A DNA stretch of 45,034 nucleotides from contig NZ_JAQMWQ010000036.1 of NCBI RefSeq assembly GCF_030403775.1, forward strand, positions 1 through 45,034, read 5' to 3'. Position numbers and translations under genes: made by a program. A model generated the notes under the pieces. It was not told the origin of the DNA. It ran no database searches and was given only the letters and a program-made list of their open reading frames with translations. The DNA is from Paenibacillus sp. BSR1-1 (GTDB lineage Bacteria; Bacillota; Bacilli; Bacillales; Cytobacillaceae). This document shows positions 8,583-17,064 of this stretch, one piece after another. Within the stretch, counting starts at the first letter, position 1; every line of letters begins with the position of its first letter.

Positions 8583-8639
8583 GTGAGAACCGTCCCTGTG
8601 GCTTATTAATCAGGTATTAAATTCAGAAAACTTACGTAT
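8583..8639 (+). repeat. half copy of the GAACCGTCCC element with a 29-bp conserved tail
   Basis: GAGAACCGTCCCTGTGGC is the right arm of the dispersed palindrome family, here without a good left arm. It is followed at 8611-8639 by a 29-bp segment (CAGGTATTAAATTCAG...) that recurs with a 2-bp insertion at 18922-18952, again beside a GTACCGTCCC arm. Confidence 0.65.
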
Positions 8640-8678
8640 TTTTATTAAATAAGCAATTTTCACTTGAAAGGAGAAAAC

Positions 8679-9344
8679 ATGTGGAATCCTCCAAGTAATC
8701 ATTACACCCCCCTAAATATTTATAGTTACTTTGTAGGTCCCAATCCTCCAACATCTGTGAACCCTTCTTTAAAGTATCCAACAATCAGCAAAACGGCTTT
8801 CTTAAGTCCCTTTACTTTTATCGTTGGGGACGTTACCATTCGGAAAAATACTTTTATTGCTCCATTCGTAAGTATTCGTGCTGATGAAGGAACGCCTTTT
8901 TATATTGGAAGGAATACCAATTTGCAGGATGGGGTAATCCTTCATGGATTGAAAGATAAATACATGGAAGTTAACGATATGAAGTTTTCGATTTATATTG
9001 GCGATGGGGTATCTTGTGCCCACGGGTCCATGATTCATGGGCCATGTCGAGTGGATGATCATGTTTTTATTGGATTTCATGCAATTGTTTATAACGCTTG
9101 GATAGGTGAGGGCAGCTTTATTTCCAAAGATTCCGTTGTTACGGGCGGGGTAAAGCTTAAGCCCAATAGCTTTGTACCTCCCGGAGCCAGCATTGACACA
9201 CAGGAAAAAGCAAATGTATTATCCCAAGTTCCTATAAATGAGGAGAAATTTGCTAAGGAAGTCCAAAGGGTTAATCAGGAATTTCCTTCTGCCTATTCCT
9301 TGTTTTTTGGTAAGAATAGGTGTTCATGCGGGGTATGCTGTTAA
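8679..9344 (+). CDS. Cam-type gamma carbonic anhydrase
   Basis: This 221-residue left-handed beta-helix protein resembles Cam of Methanosarcina thermophila, which interconverts CO2 and bicarbonate. It keeps the three zinc-ligand histidines (His89 in ILHGL; His115 and His120 in CAHGSMIH) and the motifs SIRADEG (Arg67, Asp69, Glu70) and NLQDG (Gln83). The acidic loop after His89 is short, as in CamH proteins. No signal peptide is evident. The C-terminus ends in an unusual Cys cluster, RCSCGVCC. ATG at 8679 is chosen because AAAGGAG lies 8664-8675; an upstream TTG falls in that site. The gene is flanked by dispersed palindromes and appears monocistronic. Confidence 0.88.
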   Translation: MWNPPSNHYTPLNIYSYFVGPNPPTSVNPSLKYPTISKTAFLSPFTFIVGDVTIRKNTFIAPFVSIRADEGTPFYIGRNTNLQDGVILHGLKDKYMEVNDMKFSIYIGDGVSCAHGSMIHGPCRVDDHVFIGFHAIVYNAWIGEGSFISKDSVVTGGVKLKPNSFVPPGASIDTQEKANVLSQVPINEEKFAKEVQRVNQEFPSAYSLFFGKNRCSCGVCC

Positions 9345-9353
9345 AAAGAAGAC

Positions 9354-9402
9354 CACGGGGACGGTTCTCCTGGCTTTTTGAGCCATTAAAACCGTCCCCG
9401 TG
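9354..9402. repeat. dispersed GGGACGG palindrome, copy B
   Basis: CACGGGGACGGTT (9354-9366) and its exact complement AACCGTCCCCGTG (9390-9402) form a 13-bp stem, with an inner GGC/GCC pairing. It sits between the convergent carbonic anhydrase gene and the broken permease and may serve as a bidirectional terminator. Confidence 0.8.
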
Positions 9403-9420
9403 TTGTTGTGGTATTGCTAC

Positions 9421-9846
9421 TTAACTGCGCCTGCTGTGAGTCCTTCCATGAACTGCCTTGAAGCGAAGAAGAATAGGAGGATCATCGGCAGGGACGACAG
9501 GGTTAGTCCGGCGAACAAGGTGCTCCAGTCTGCAGAATGTTCTCCGAATAAGGATAACATGCCAATCGGAATGGTTTTCTTGGCACATCGGTGATGAAGA
9601 TGAGCGGGAAGAAAAAATCATTCCAGGCGCCGATAAAGTTTACGATCATCACGGTACCTAAGACAGGACGCATTAAGGGAAAAATGATACTTCGGAGGAT
9701 CCTAAAATCGCCGGCACCGTCGATACGCGCGGCTTCTTCGAGCTCATGCGGCAGCGTTTTAAAGAAACTCGTTAATATCAGAACGGCAAGGGGCAGACCG
9801 GTTGCCGTGTACATGCAAATCAATGACAGCAAGTTGTTTGGGGGAG
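9421..9846 (-). pseudogene. truncated and frameshifted ABC sugar-transport permease (MalG/UgpE type)
   Basis: The minus strand encodes the C-terminal half of a binding-protein-dependent sugar permease: NNLLSLICMYTATGLP, the EAA loop ELEEAARIDGAG and WNDFFFPLIFITDVP. The frame then breaks near 9575 where one A appears lost in CCAAGAAAACC. The next frame continues correctly to the natural stop (FFFASRQFMEGLTAGAV). The N-terminal part is missing; at its break point the divergent hydrolase gene begins. It probably belonged to an importer for an amino sugar used with the neighbouring MurNAc genes. Confidence 0.85.
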
Positions 9847-9856
9847 GCCTTTAGGG

Positions 9857-11137
9857 ATGAAGCCAGCTAAAGATAACGATGCCTTTCCAGTGTTGAGCAG
9901 GGTGAAACATCCTGAAGAAGCTGGATTTTCTTCAGAGAAACTGAAACAGGTTGATGAACGGATTCAAGAAGATATAGACAATGGTTTTCCAGGCGCTGTT
10001 TTACTGATTATCAAAGATGGAAAATTGGTAAAGAACACAGCTTATGGGTATGTGAAAAAATATGACGGCCTGACGCCATTAAGCCATCCTGAGAAGATGA
10101 AGGCCGATACCATGTTCGATTTGGCTTCAAACACCAAAATGTATGCAGCCAATTATGCGCTGCAAAAGCTTGTCAGCGAAGGAAAAATCGATTTAGATGA
10201 CAGGGTGCAGCACTATATACCTGAATTTAAGGATGAGTCGGAAGACAAGATCAAAGGGAAGGATAGGCTGCGTCTGATCGACATTCTGCATCACAGTGCG
10301 GGTTTTCCAGCGGATCCTCAATATCATCATCCCGCTGCAGCTGGTACGCTTTATTCGCAGGATCGCGTTAAGACGCTGAAAATGTTATCTAAAACACCAC
10401 TAAAATATGAACCAGGCACAAAGAACATATATAGTGATGTGGATTATATGCTATTGGGTTATATTGTTGAAAAAGTGACCGGACAATTGCTTGACGATTA
10501 TGTTGAAAATAACATTTACAAACCACTAGGCCTTATACATACCCTGTTTAATCCACTTCAAAAAGGGTTTAAACAAACGGATTTTGCGGCAACAGAATTA
10601 ATGGGCAATACGCGTGACGGCGTGATCAATTTTCCAAATATCCGGACAGACACACTACAGGGGGAAGTGCATGATGAAAAAGCATTCTATTCCATGGATG
10701 GTATTTCTGGACATGCAGGACTTTTCTCTAATACAGACGACTTAGCTGTGTTATTGCAAGTGATGTTAAATGGGGGAGGCTATGGGGACGTGCGAGTATT
10801 TGAGCAGCAAACCATTCATACTTTCGTCCGTCCATCTGCAACAAATCCAACGTATGGACTCGGGTGGCGAAGAAACGGAAATAGCAGCATGGCGTGGATG
10901 TTTGGTCCGCATGCAAGTGAGACCGCAGTTGGACATACAGGTTGGACGGGTACCGTTACGATACTTGATTTCGAACAAAATTTAGGGATTGCTTTACTGA
11001 CCAATAAAAAGCATTCATCTGTTATAGACCCCATAAAAGATCCGAACACTTTTGCCGGGGATGGGTTCAAAACTGGAAAATACGGCAGTGTGGTTACTGG
11101 CATTTATGAAGCTTTAACAGCAACTCGATCTTACTAA
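9857..11137 (+). CDS. AmiE/YbbE-like serine hydrolase (beta-lactamase fold, muropeptide amidase family), N-terminus lost
   Basis: This 426-residue protein belongs to the class C beta-lactamase/PBP4B fold, close to Bacillus YbbE (AmiE, N-acetylmuramyl-L-alanine amidase) and YfeW. The catalytic SxxK is SNTK (Ser91, Lys94), the Tyr motif is YSD in GTKNIYSDVDY, and the third motif is HTGWTG. Relatives have an N-terminal signal peptide or lipobox for export; here the protein starts almost directly at the catalytic domain (VKHPEEAGFS). The break coincides with the end of the permease fragment, so a deletion probably removed the export signal. GGGGGAGG precedes the ATG. It may be cytoplasmic or non-functional in recycling. 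A MurR-like regulator and an amino-sugar kinase follow. Confidence 0.85.
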   Translation: MKPAKDNDAFPVLSRVKHPEEAGFSSEKLKQVDERIQEDIDNGFPGAVLLIIKDGKLVKNTAYGYVKKYDGLTPLSHPEKMKADTMFDLASNTKMYAANYALQKLVSEGKIDLDDRVQHYIPEFKDESEDKIKGKDRLRLIDILHHSAGFPADPQYHHPAAAGTLYSQDRVKTLKMLSKTPLKYEPGTKNIYSDVDYMLLGYIVEKVTGQLLDDYVENNIYKPLGLIHTLFNPLQKGFKQTDFAATELMGNTRDGVINFPNIRTDTLQGEVHDEKAFYSMDGISGHAGLFSNTDDLAVLLQVMLNGGGYGDVRVFEQQTIHTFVRPSATNPTYGLGWRRNGNSSMAWMFGPHASETAVGHTGWTGTVTILDFEQNLGIALLTNKKHSSVIDPIKDPNTFAGDGFKTGKYGSVVTGIYEALTATRSY

Positions 11138-11185
11138 ATCGGTTTGAGGTTCCTGAGACCTGTGAAAAAAATGGAACCGATTTTT
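11136..11185 (+). terminator. inverted repeat/terminator after the AmiE-like gene
   Basis: AAATCGGTT (11136-11144, overlapping the stop codon) pairs with AACCGATTT (11175-11183) followed by T residues; the long loop contains AGGT...ACCT. It could end the hydrolase transcript. Confidence 0.5.
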
Positions 11186-11232
11186 ATTTGAATATGGGCA
11201 TTAAAAAAGATGAAAAGAAAGAGTTGATTCCT

Positions 11233-12123
11233 ATGTCTTTTATGACAGGCGGACTAGTAAGGCTTTCCGAAGTGCTTCCGAGCCTGCCGCCCTCCGAGAA
11301 AAAAATAGCCACCTACATTTTAGAAAATCCCCAAGAGGCCCTTTCGCTAACCACACATGAAATTGGAAAAAGAAGTCACACCAGTGGAGCGGCTGTCATT
11401 CGATTATGTAAATCATTGGATTTAAAAGGCTTTCAAGATTTAAAGTTACGAATTGCCGGTGATTTACAAAAGGCTGCCGTTCAAGGATTCCGGGATATTG
11501 AGTTGGAGGAATCCCCTTTTTCGATTATTGAGAAAATGACGAGCAACAGCATTCAAGCGATCAATGAAACGGCTGAGCTGCTAAGTCCGGATGAATTATC
11601 GAAGGCTGTTACCGTTTTGCAAAATGCGCGTACCATTCATTTTTTTGGTGTAGGTGCCTCCAGCATTATTGCGCAAGATGCTCAGCAAAAATTTATGAGA
11701 ATCGATAAATCGGCCACAGCCTTCACAGATTTCCATATGGCAGCCTCTATGGCGGCTATTGCCCATAAAGATGACGTTGTGGTGGGAATTTCTTTTTCCG
11801 GCAATACCTTTGAGGTGGCAAAAATTCTGGAACTGGCGAGCCGAAAAGGAGCACAAACGATAAGTCTAACCAAATACGGCCCTTCTTTGGTTTCTGAACA
11901 AGCAGACATTCGGCTTTACACTTCAAAAACAAAAGAAGCCGCATTCCGAAGCGGAGCGACCTCTTCCCGTATGGCCCAATTGCATGTGATGGATATTCTT
12001 TTTATGTGTGTTGCCTCTCAACAATACGAGAAAACACTGACACATATAGATGAGACAAGAGAAGCCATTGGTTTTTTAACGAAATATAGGAAAAAGAATT
12101 TTCTTATGAAAAATCATAGATGA
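11233..12123 (+). CDS. MurR/RpiR family transcriptional regulator
   Basis: The protein has an N-terminal RpiR-type HTH (LPPSEKKIATYILENP ... TSGAAVIRLCKSLDLKGFQDLK) and a C-terminal SIS sugar-phosphate-binding domain (TIHFFGVGASSIIAQD, VVVGISFSGNT). MurR proteins sense MurNAc 6-phosphate and control muropeptide salvage genes, which fits the neighbours. I prefer the ATG at 11233 because AAAGAG lies upstream and family members start near here; in-frame starts at 11188 (TTG), 11194 and 11242 are also possible. It is followed after 16 bp by the kinase gene, so the two are probably co-transcribed. Confidence 0.88.
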   Translation: MSFMTGGLVRLSEVLPSLPPSEKKIATYILENPQEALSLTTHEIGKRSHTSGAAVIRLCKSLDLKGFQDLKLRIAGDLQKAAVQGFRDIELEESPFSIIEKMTSNSIQAINETAELLSPDELSKAVTVLQNARTIHFFGVGASSIIAQDAQQKFMRIDKSATAFTDFHMAASMAAIAHKDDVVVGISFSGNTFEVAKILELASRKGAQTISLTKYGPSLVSEQADIRLYTSKTKEAAFRSGATSSRMAQLHVMDILFMCVASQQYEKTLTHIDETREAIGFLTKYRKKNFLMKNHR

Positions 12124-12139
12124 CGGTGGGGAATGGAAC

Positions 12140-13024
12140 ATGACATATGTGATCGGAATCGATGGGGGAGGAACGAAAACAAAGGCCACTTCATTTGATC
12201 CCATAACGGGGAAGACCCTCTTTTCAGTTCAAACGGGGCCAGCTAATTTCTCCGTTCAATATCAAGCCAGCATCGAGCAGGTTACCAAGTCGATCCAATT
12301 ATGTATCGAACAGATGGGCGGAATGCAGCCAGAACGGATTCTCTTAGGAGCCTCAGGTGCCCACTCAAAGGAGATTTGCCAGCGAATAGAAGTTGATCTT
12401 GTGCAAACCTTTAATGGCAAGCTTGCTGTGATTGATGATGCACAGCTTGCCCATACGGCCCTTCTTCAAGGGAAAGATGGCATTTTAATCATCGCGGGAA
12501 CGGGTTCGATTGCTTTAGGCCGATATTATGGTGAAGAATGGCGTACTGGCGGCTGGGGGTACTTATTGGGGGATGAAGGAAGCGGATATTGGATCAGTAT
12601 AAAGGCCCTGCAATTTGCGATGTCTCAGTTGGAAGGGAAAAATAGCCATGATATTTTAACACGGGCCATTCTGAACTCGATAAAAGGCCAGAACATGTCT
12701 GATATTAAAAGCTTTGTTTATGCAGCCTCTAAACAAGAAATTGCTAAACTATCAGAACTCGTTTATGATGTTGCACAAAAGAATGGTGAACCAGCTATAT
12801 CCATTTTACGAGAAGCGGGAGAACAATTAGCTCAGCTTGTAAAGCGTGCATTAACCAATCCGAATTCATTACATTCTCAAATGAAAATTGCGGTATCCGG
12901 CAGTCTGTTGTTAAAAAATGATATCGTCTATGACTCATTCGAGAACATTATGAAACAAGAGTTCCCGAAACATGAGCTTGTACGAGAAGACCGTAATGTT
13001 TGTGAGGGCGTATTGTATAGTTGA
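12140..13024 (+). CDS. BadF/BadG-family N-acetylmuramic acid or N-acetylglucosamine kinase
   Basis: This 294-residue ASKHA-fold kinase has the phosphate-1 loop VIGIDGGGTKTKA, DDAQLAHTA and the adenosine-side motif IIAGTGSIALG, plus GWGYLLGDEGSGYWI, as in MurK and bacterial GlcNAc kinases. These phosphorylate sugars taken up without a PTS, consistent with the broken ABC permease rather than a MurP PTS. It is about 15 residues shorter at the C-terminus than many relatives. The TGA stop is followed immediately by a dispersed palindrome, so insertion of that element may have trimmed the end. Confidence 0.85.
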   Translation: MTYVIGIDGGGTKTKATSFDPITGKTLFSVQTGPANFSVQYQASIEQVTKSIQLCIEQMGGMQPERILLGASGAHSKEICQRIEVDLVQTFNGKLAVIDDAQLAHTALLQGKDGILIIAGTGSIALGRYYGEEWRTGGWGYLLGDEGSGYWISIKALQFAMSQLEGKNSHDILTRAILNSIKGQNMSDIKSFVYAASKQEIAKLSELVYDVAQKNGEPAISILREAGEQLAQLVKRALTNPNSLHSQMKIAVSGSLLLKNDIVYDSFENIMKQEFPKHELVREDRNVCEGVLYS

Positions 13025-13075
13025 CCAAGGGGACGGTTCTCTGGCTTTTTTAAGCCAGGAGAACCGTCCCTTTGG
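13025..13075. repeat. dispersed GGGACGG palindrome, copy C, directly after a stop codon
   Basis: Arms beginning CCAAGGGGACGGTTCTC and ending GAGAACCGTCCCTTTGG surround a TGGCTT...AAGCCA inner stem and a T-rich loop. It begins at the base after the kinase stop codon and could act as its terminator. Confidence 0.8.
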
Positions 13076-13271
13076 CTTATTTATGAACACTCTCATACTA
13101 TACGAAATAGATAAGGAGAAGGCGGAAATGGTATGCAGTTTCCTGTGCAAATTGACGCTTTGCAACAACCAGCTTAAACCTTTCATGTTGCACAAAGCGT
13201 GCATGGGTATTTGTATTGTTAAACAGGAATATAAATATAACACTCTAAAACTAAGGTTAAGGAGGATTTGT

Positions 13272-13499
13272 ATGGATAAAAGAGTTCTATTCGATTTTGA
13301 AATCGAGTTTACGAACGGCGGTGGAATTCAAGGGCAGGAATTCCGTCTTGACATTGATGGAGACGACATTTCAGATGAAGAGTTAGCCAGGTATATTGTA
13401 GAAGATATGAGGTTACTAATGGTTGGCAAAGTAAGGATACTTAATAAGAAAATCATAAATGAAAAACATAAAAGAACACCTGCTGACGAGAAATCATAG
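13272..13499 (+). CDS. small conserved hypothetical protein (75 aa)
   Basis: The protein begins MDKRVLFDFEIEFTNGGG and is acidic in the middle (DIDGDDISDEELARYIVEDM) and basic at the C-terminus. There is no signal peptide or membrane segment. An AAGGAGG site 13259-13266 fixes the ATG; an apparent upstream extension to 12972 reads through a palindrome and is not credible. I do not recognise a function. A hairpin terminator follows and no partner gene is adjacent. Confidence 0.75.
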   Translation: MDKRVLFDFEIEFTNGGGIQGQEFRLDIDGDDISDEELARYIVEDMRLLMVGKVRILNKKIINEKHKRTPADEKS

Positions 13500-13506
13500 A
13501 GGTTAT

Positions 13507-13532
13507 GCTGTCAAATATGGCAGCTTTTTTTT
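13507..13532 (+). terminator. Rho-independent terminator
   Basis: GCTGTC pairs with GGCAGC (one T-G pair) around AAATAT, followed by eight T residues, directly downstream of the small gene at 13272-13499. Confidence 0.8.
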
Positions 13533-13660
13533 ATTTACGAGGCAGGGTGGACTGGCAGTTTAGTAGAAGAAGCATTAAGCTGTTTTTGTTATAATATGGA
13601 TAAAAGTTTGTTTTGCAGACTACAGGTTAATTTAAATGACTTTATTAAAGGAGGTCCACA

Positions 13661-13870
13661 ATGGAGGTAATTTTAGCGAGTGTGTTTTCAGCTATCATAA
13701 TATTTATTACTGTCTTTTTTATGATGAAGGTATTCATTATCGCCTTTAAGAGGAATGATATATCACTTCGGAAATGCATTATTTTTTCTACTTCTTCAAT
13801 TGTAATTGGTTTATTAGTGGCAAGCGTTTTACCATTTGGATATCAAAAAATAATTGATTACATTAACTAA
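13661..13870 (+). CDS. small membrane protein, unknown function (69 aa)
   Basis: A strong AAAGGAGG site lies about 6 nt before the ATG. Two hydrophobic segments (about residues 3-28 and 43-60) are separated by a short basic stretch (FKRNDISLRK). This is a typical two-helix small membrane protein, but I recognise no family. The nearest gene is nearly 400 bp downstream and no operon is evident. Confidence 0.65.
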   Translation: MEVILASVFSAIIIFITVFFMMKVFIIAFKRNDISLRKCIIFSTSSIVIGLLVASVLPFGYQKIIDYIN

Positions 13871-14265
13871 CTTCTTCTTTAAGAAAGTCGTTCCTAATCG
13901 AGGTATTTCATAGATTGTAAATCAACAATAAAAATTAACACTTAAGCTAAATATCGAATGCTTTTAGAATGGAAAAAATAGTTCGTTTTTATTCCTTTAA
14001 AGGGTCATTTTGTGGGATAACTGTTCATAATTAAATTGGATATATATATTAAAATAATAGTGAAGATTATGAAGAAGTATACTTAAGGTTAATTCTCAAC
14101 CAGTAATAATTATATTATTACCATGAAGACATCAAAGGGTATTTGCAGTTACAATTATTAATATAATTCTATTATTGAGAAACAGAGTAATCTAGTTCAA
14201 AGATAAATTATCTTTCTTTTATGGAAAATGAATTTAAAGTAACCAAATAGGAAGTAGGTGTTCTA
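13871..14265. other. AT-rich intergenic region with an inverted repeat
   Basis: No coding region is seen. GTAATAAT (14103-14110) and ATTATTAC (14114-14121) form an inverted repeat with a 3-nt gap, and a related AT-rich motif follows near 14152. These may be regulatory sites for the downstream regulator gene, though low complexity weakens the case. Confidence 0.4.
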
Positions 14266-15567
14266 ATGATGTATCGAATCGGAGTGGTTGGACCAAATTG
14301 GTCATTAGAACGAATTCTTGGAATAGCTAAAGAATTTGAGCAGGGAATGGAATTTGTAGCATTCCCTTATGAAGAACCTGAGGAAACAAAAAAAATTGTA
14401 AAGGATTATGATAAAAAGATTCATGCTTGGCTTTTTTCTGGCGAATTGCCATATGAGATCGCGAGAAATGTTTTAGGTTCTAAAGAAAATCTTTTGTATA
14501 TCCCACATACGGAATCTAGTTTATACAAAAGTCTTTTAAATATGGTCAATTCACAGGAAAAATTGATCAAAAGATTGAGTATCGATACATTCTCTTATTC
14601 CAACTTAGTTGAAGAAGCAGTAGAACAGTTGTCTATGACATTTAATGAGATTTACGTGAAAAAGTTTGAACCAGATGATATTAATATGGAGGAATTGTTA
14701 CATTTTCACCTAGATTTATGGGAATCAAAAAAAATTGATGGAGTCATCACCTGTTTTCCAACAGTTTATAAGCACTTAAAAGAAGCCGGTTTACCAGTCG
14801 AATGGATGTCAACTAGCCGAAGGGAAATTCGCCAAACTCTGAGGATTTTAACTGAGAAAATAAAGGGCTATTACTTTAAGGACACTCAAATTGGTGTGGA
14901 AATTATTGAGATTGAGCATTTTGAAAGCATTATGCAGAATGCAAAGAGTTCCTATGATTTACAGTTTTTGGAGCTGCGTTTAAAGGAGATACTCCTTAAA
15001 TTCTGTGAACAATTAAATGGCTCTTTGATAGAAAAAGGATATGGTAAATATGTGATATTTAGTTCCCGCGGCGCGATTGAACGAGAAATTCCTATGTTAG
15101 AACATACATTAGAGCAGTTGTCGCTAGAATCGGAATCGACGGTTGTTGTAGGAATCGGATATGGAGAGACAGTCTTTTCTGCAGAAATAAACGCGCAGGT
15201 GTCAATTAGGCAATCAAAGGAAATGCCTGAACGGAAGATACTTATTGTCGACAACGGAATGATTATCGAGTCCATTGGGAAAAAAGAAGAGATAACCTAT
15301 TCCTTTCGTACGGAGGATAAAGATTTTTTACAGAAACTGAAAAAGGGTAATATCAGCGTTAAAACTTTTCACAAAATTGATGCTCTAATCAGGAAAATGA
15401 ATTGGAACGTTTTTAGTACAAAGGATTTGGCAGCACACCTTCATATGACAGAACGAAATGCAAGACGTATTGTAACAGATTTGTGTGAAGTTGATCTAAT
15501 TGAGTATATTGGAGAAGAATCTTCCTCTTTACGTGGAAGACCTAGTAAATTATATCGTTTAAAATAA
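14266..15567 (+). CDS. large multidomain winged-helix transcriptional regulator, unrecognised subfamily
   Basis: Three parts can be seen in this 433-residue protein. The first about 210 residues look like a Rossmann-type receptor region (RIGVVGPNW ... KIDGVITCFPTVYKHLKEAGLPVEWM). Residues about 215-330 resemble a nucleotide cyclase/GGDEF-like ferredoxin fold (YGKYVIFSSRGAIE, STVVVGIGYGETVFSAEINAQVSI) without a GGDEF motif. The C-terminal about 70 residues are a winged helix (FSTKDLAAHLHMTERNARRIVTDLCEVDLIEYI ... RGRPSKLYRLK). The downstream amidohydrolase and MFS genes are likely targets. I cannot assign a named family. AGTAGGTG precedes the start; ATG 14269 is an alternative. Confidence 0.75.
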   Translation: MMYRIGVVGPNWSLERILGIAKEFEQGMEFVAFPYEEPEETKKIVKDYDKKIHAWLFSGELPYEIARNVLGSKENLLYIPHTESSLYKSLLNMVNSQEKLIKRLSIDTFSYSNLVEEAVEQLSMTFNEIYVKKFEPDDINMEELLHFHLDLWESKKIDGVITCFPTVYKHLKEAGLPVEWMSTSRREIRQTLRILTEKIKGYYFKDTQIGVEIIEIEHFESIMQNAKSSYDLQFLELRLKEILLKFCEQLNGSLIEKGYGKYVIFSSRGAIEREIPMLEHTLEQLSLESESTVVVGIGYGETVFSAEINAQVSIRQSKEMPERKILIVDNGMIIESIGKKEEITYSFRTEDKDFLQKLKKGNISVKTFHKIDALIRKMNWNVFSTKDLAAHLHMTERNARRIVTDLCEVDLIEYIGEESSSLRGRPSKLYRLK

Positions 15568-15597
15568 ACATCCATATTTGGGTGTTTTTTTGTTTTT
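15567..15597 (+). terminator. terminator after the multidomain regulator
   Basis: AACATCC pairs imperfectly with GGGTGTT around ATATTT and is followed by seven T residues. Confidence 0.65.
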
Positions 15598-15623
15598 AGA
15601 AAATTCATATAAATAGTTGAAGA

Positions 15624-15690
15624 AAACGATTTCATCGTTTAAAATTCATTTAAGGAATATTTACCTTAAATACTCCTTAAATGAATTTTT
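15624..15690 (+). promoter_or_regulatory. possible attenuator: successive and competing hairpins upstream of the amidohydrolase gene
   Basis: Hairpin 1 is AAACGAT-TTC-ATCGTTT (15624-15640). Next, a 16-nt arm (15641-15656) is perfectly complementary to 15674-15689, followed by T residues, giving a strong terminator. The inner part TTAAGG can instead pair with CCTTAA at about 15664-15669, giving a mutually exclusive hairpin. This arrangement fits a terminator/antiterminator switch in a leader, although a plain terminator is possible. Confidence 0.5.
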
Positions 15691-15840
15691 TGTATAGATG
15701 TATGAATGTATGAAAATTTATCCTTTAATGACTAAAGGAGGGCGGTTAGATTGGATTAGATTTCTTGATTCCGAAGTTTGCGGACAATGCAGCCTGAAAG
15801 GCAAGTTAATGTTTTAAGAAAATGAAAGTAGGTGTTGTTT

Positions 15841-17040
15841 ATGGATGCTTTTCTGTCAGATTTTCTCATAACTTCCATCCAAAAACATTACAGTGAAATG
15901 GTTGCTTTAAGTGACGATTTAGCTGCAAATCCAGAGGTGTCAGGGGAAGAATTCGAAAGCAGCAAGAGAATCGTAAATATTTTAGAAAGAGCTGGCTTCG
16001 ACGTTCAATATCCTTTCTCTGGTTACGAAACTGCCTTTTGTGCTGAATTAAAAAATGGTGAAGGACCTTCTGTTGCTATATTAGTAGAGTACGATGCACT
16101 TCCGGGCTTAGGACATGCCTGTGGTCATAACTTACATGGTTCTATGTCTGTTTTAGCGGGGCTTGCCCTTCACGAGTTGAAAAGTTATTTTAAAGGAAAT
16201 CTTTACGTAATCGGAACTCCAGCAGAGGAAACATTTGGGGCAAAAATCGGAATGGCCAAAAACGGTGTATTTGATAAAATGGATTTTGCCATCATGTTGC
16301 ATAGTTACATGGGCGGAATAAATGAACCTAATGCAAAGTTCCTTGCGCTAAAAAACTTTCAATTCAAATTTTTCGGACAGACTGCTCATGCGTCTGTATG
16401 CCCATGGGATGGGAGAAATGCTCTAACTGCTGCAAGAAAATTTGTTGATTTGATTGATGCAAGAAGACAAACCCTTACAAAAGACGTAAATATCAATCAA
16501 ATTTTTACAGATGGTGGTAAAACACCTAATGTAATTCCTGATACAGCTGAAGTGATAGTAGAATTTCGTGCTAACTCTTTTGCCTCCATAGAATCAGCGC
16601 AAAAAGCAATCTTAAATTGCGCAAAGGGAGCCGCTATCGCTTTCGATTGCGAATTCGAATGGAAACGGTCGTACGAAGACTTTGCAGACATGGTGAGTAA
16701 TGCGGCGGCTGAGAAAGAAATGAAGAATATTATGGAATCTCTTGGTTTACGTGTGAATGACATTTCGGATCCATTAGGTTCATCAGACATCGGCAATGTG
16801 AGCTATTGTTGCCCAACATTACATCCGATGATTTCGATTACGGATGAACAGTGTGCCCTTCATACCACCGATTTCGCAAAAGCAACGACAATGCCAAAAG
16901 CGCATGAAAGTCTAAAAAACGGCGCGGAAATGATTAGTCGCATGGTTTTAAAAGTTTTTCTGGATGATGAATTTAGAGGAAATGTCCACAGGGACTTTGA
17001 GCAACAAATAGCAATTAAGGAGTTAGGAGTGGATTTATAA
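15841..17040 (+). CDS. M20 family amidohydrolase (IAA-amino-acid/aminobenzoyl-glutamate hydrolase type)
   Basis: This protein of about 399 residues belongs to the M20D-like metallopeptidases, which remove an acyl group from N-acylated amino acids or related amides. The metal and catalytic motifs GHACGHNLHG, GTPAEETFG and the C-terminal HTTDFA region are visible, with the dimerisation-domain motif GQTAHASVCPWDGRNAL. ATG at 15841 is preferred over the GTG at 15832, which lies inside the GTAGGTG ribosome site. It is followed after 24 bp by an MFS transporter, so the two are likely co-transcribed for uptake and hydrolysis of an amide conjugate. Confidence 0.9.
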   Translation: MDAFLSDFLITSIQKHYSEMVALSDDLAANPEVSGEEFESSKRIVNILERAGFDVQYPFSGYETAFCAELKNGEGPSVAILVEYDALPGLGHACGHNLHGSMSVLAGLALHELKSYFKGNLYVIGTPAEETFGAKIGMAKNGVFDKMDFAIMLHSYMGGINEPNAKFLALKNFQFKFFGQTAHASVCPWDGRNALTAARKFVDLIDARRQTLTKDVNINQIFTDGGKTPNVIPDTAEVIVEFRANSFASIESAQKAILNCAKGAAIAFDCEFEWKRSYEDFADMVSNAAAEKEMKNIMESLGLRVNDISDPLGSSDIGNVSYCCPTLHPMISITDEQCALHTTDFAKATTMPKAHESLKNGAEMISRMVLKVFLDDEFRGNVHRDFEQQIAIKELGVDL

Positions 17041-17064
17041 ATAATACTATTGAGGGGTGTTTTG

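Noticed and set aside
12972..13271. N-terminal extension of the small protein at 13272
   Set aside because: It would overlap the kinase gene end and translate the dispersed palindrome; the AAGGAGG site clearly marks ATG 13272.
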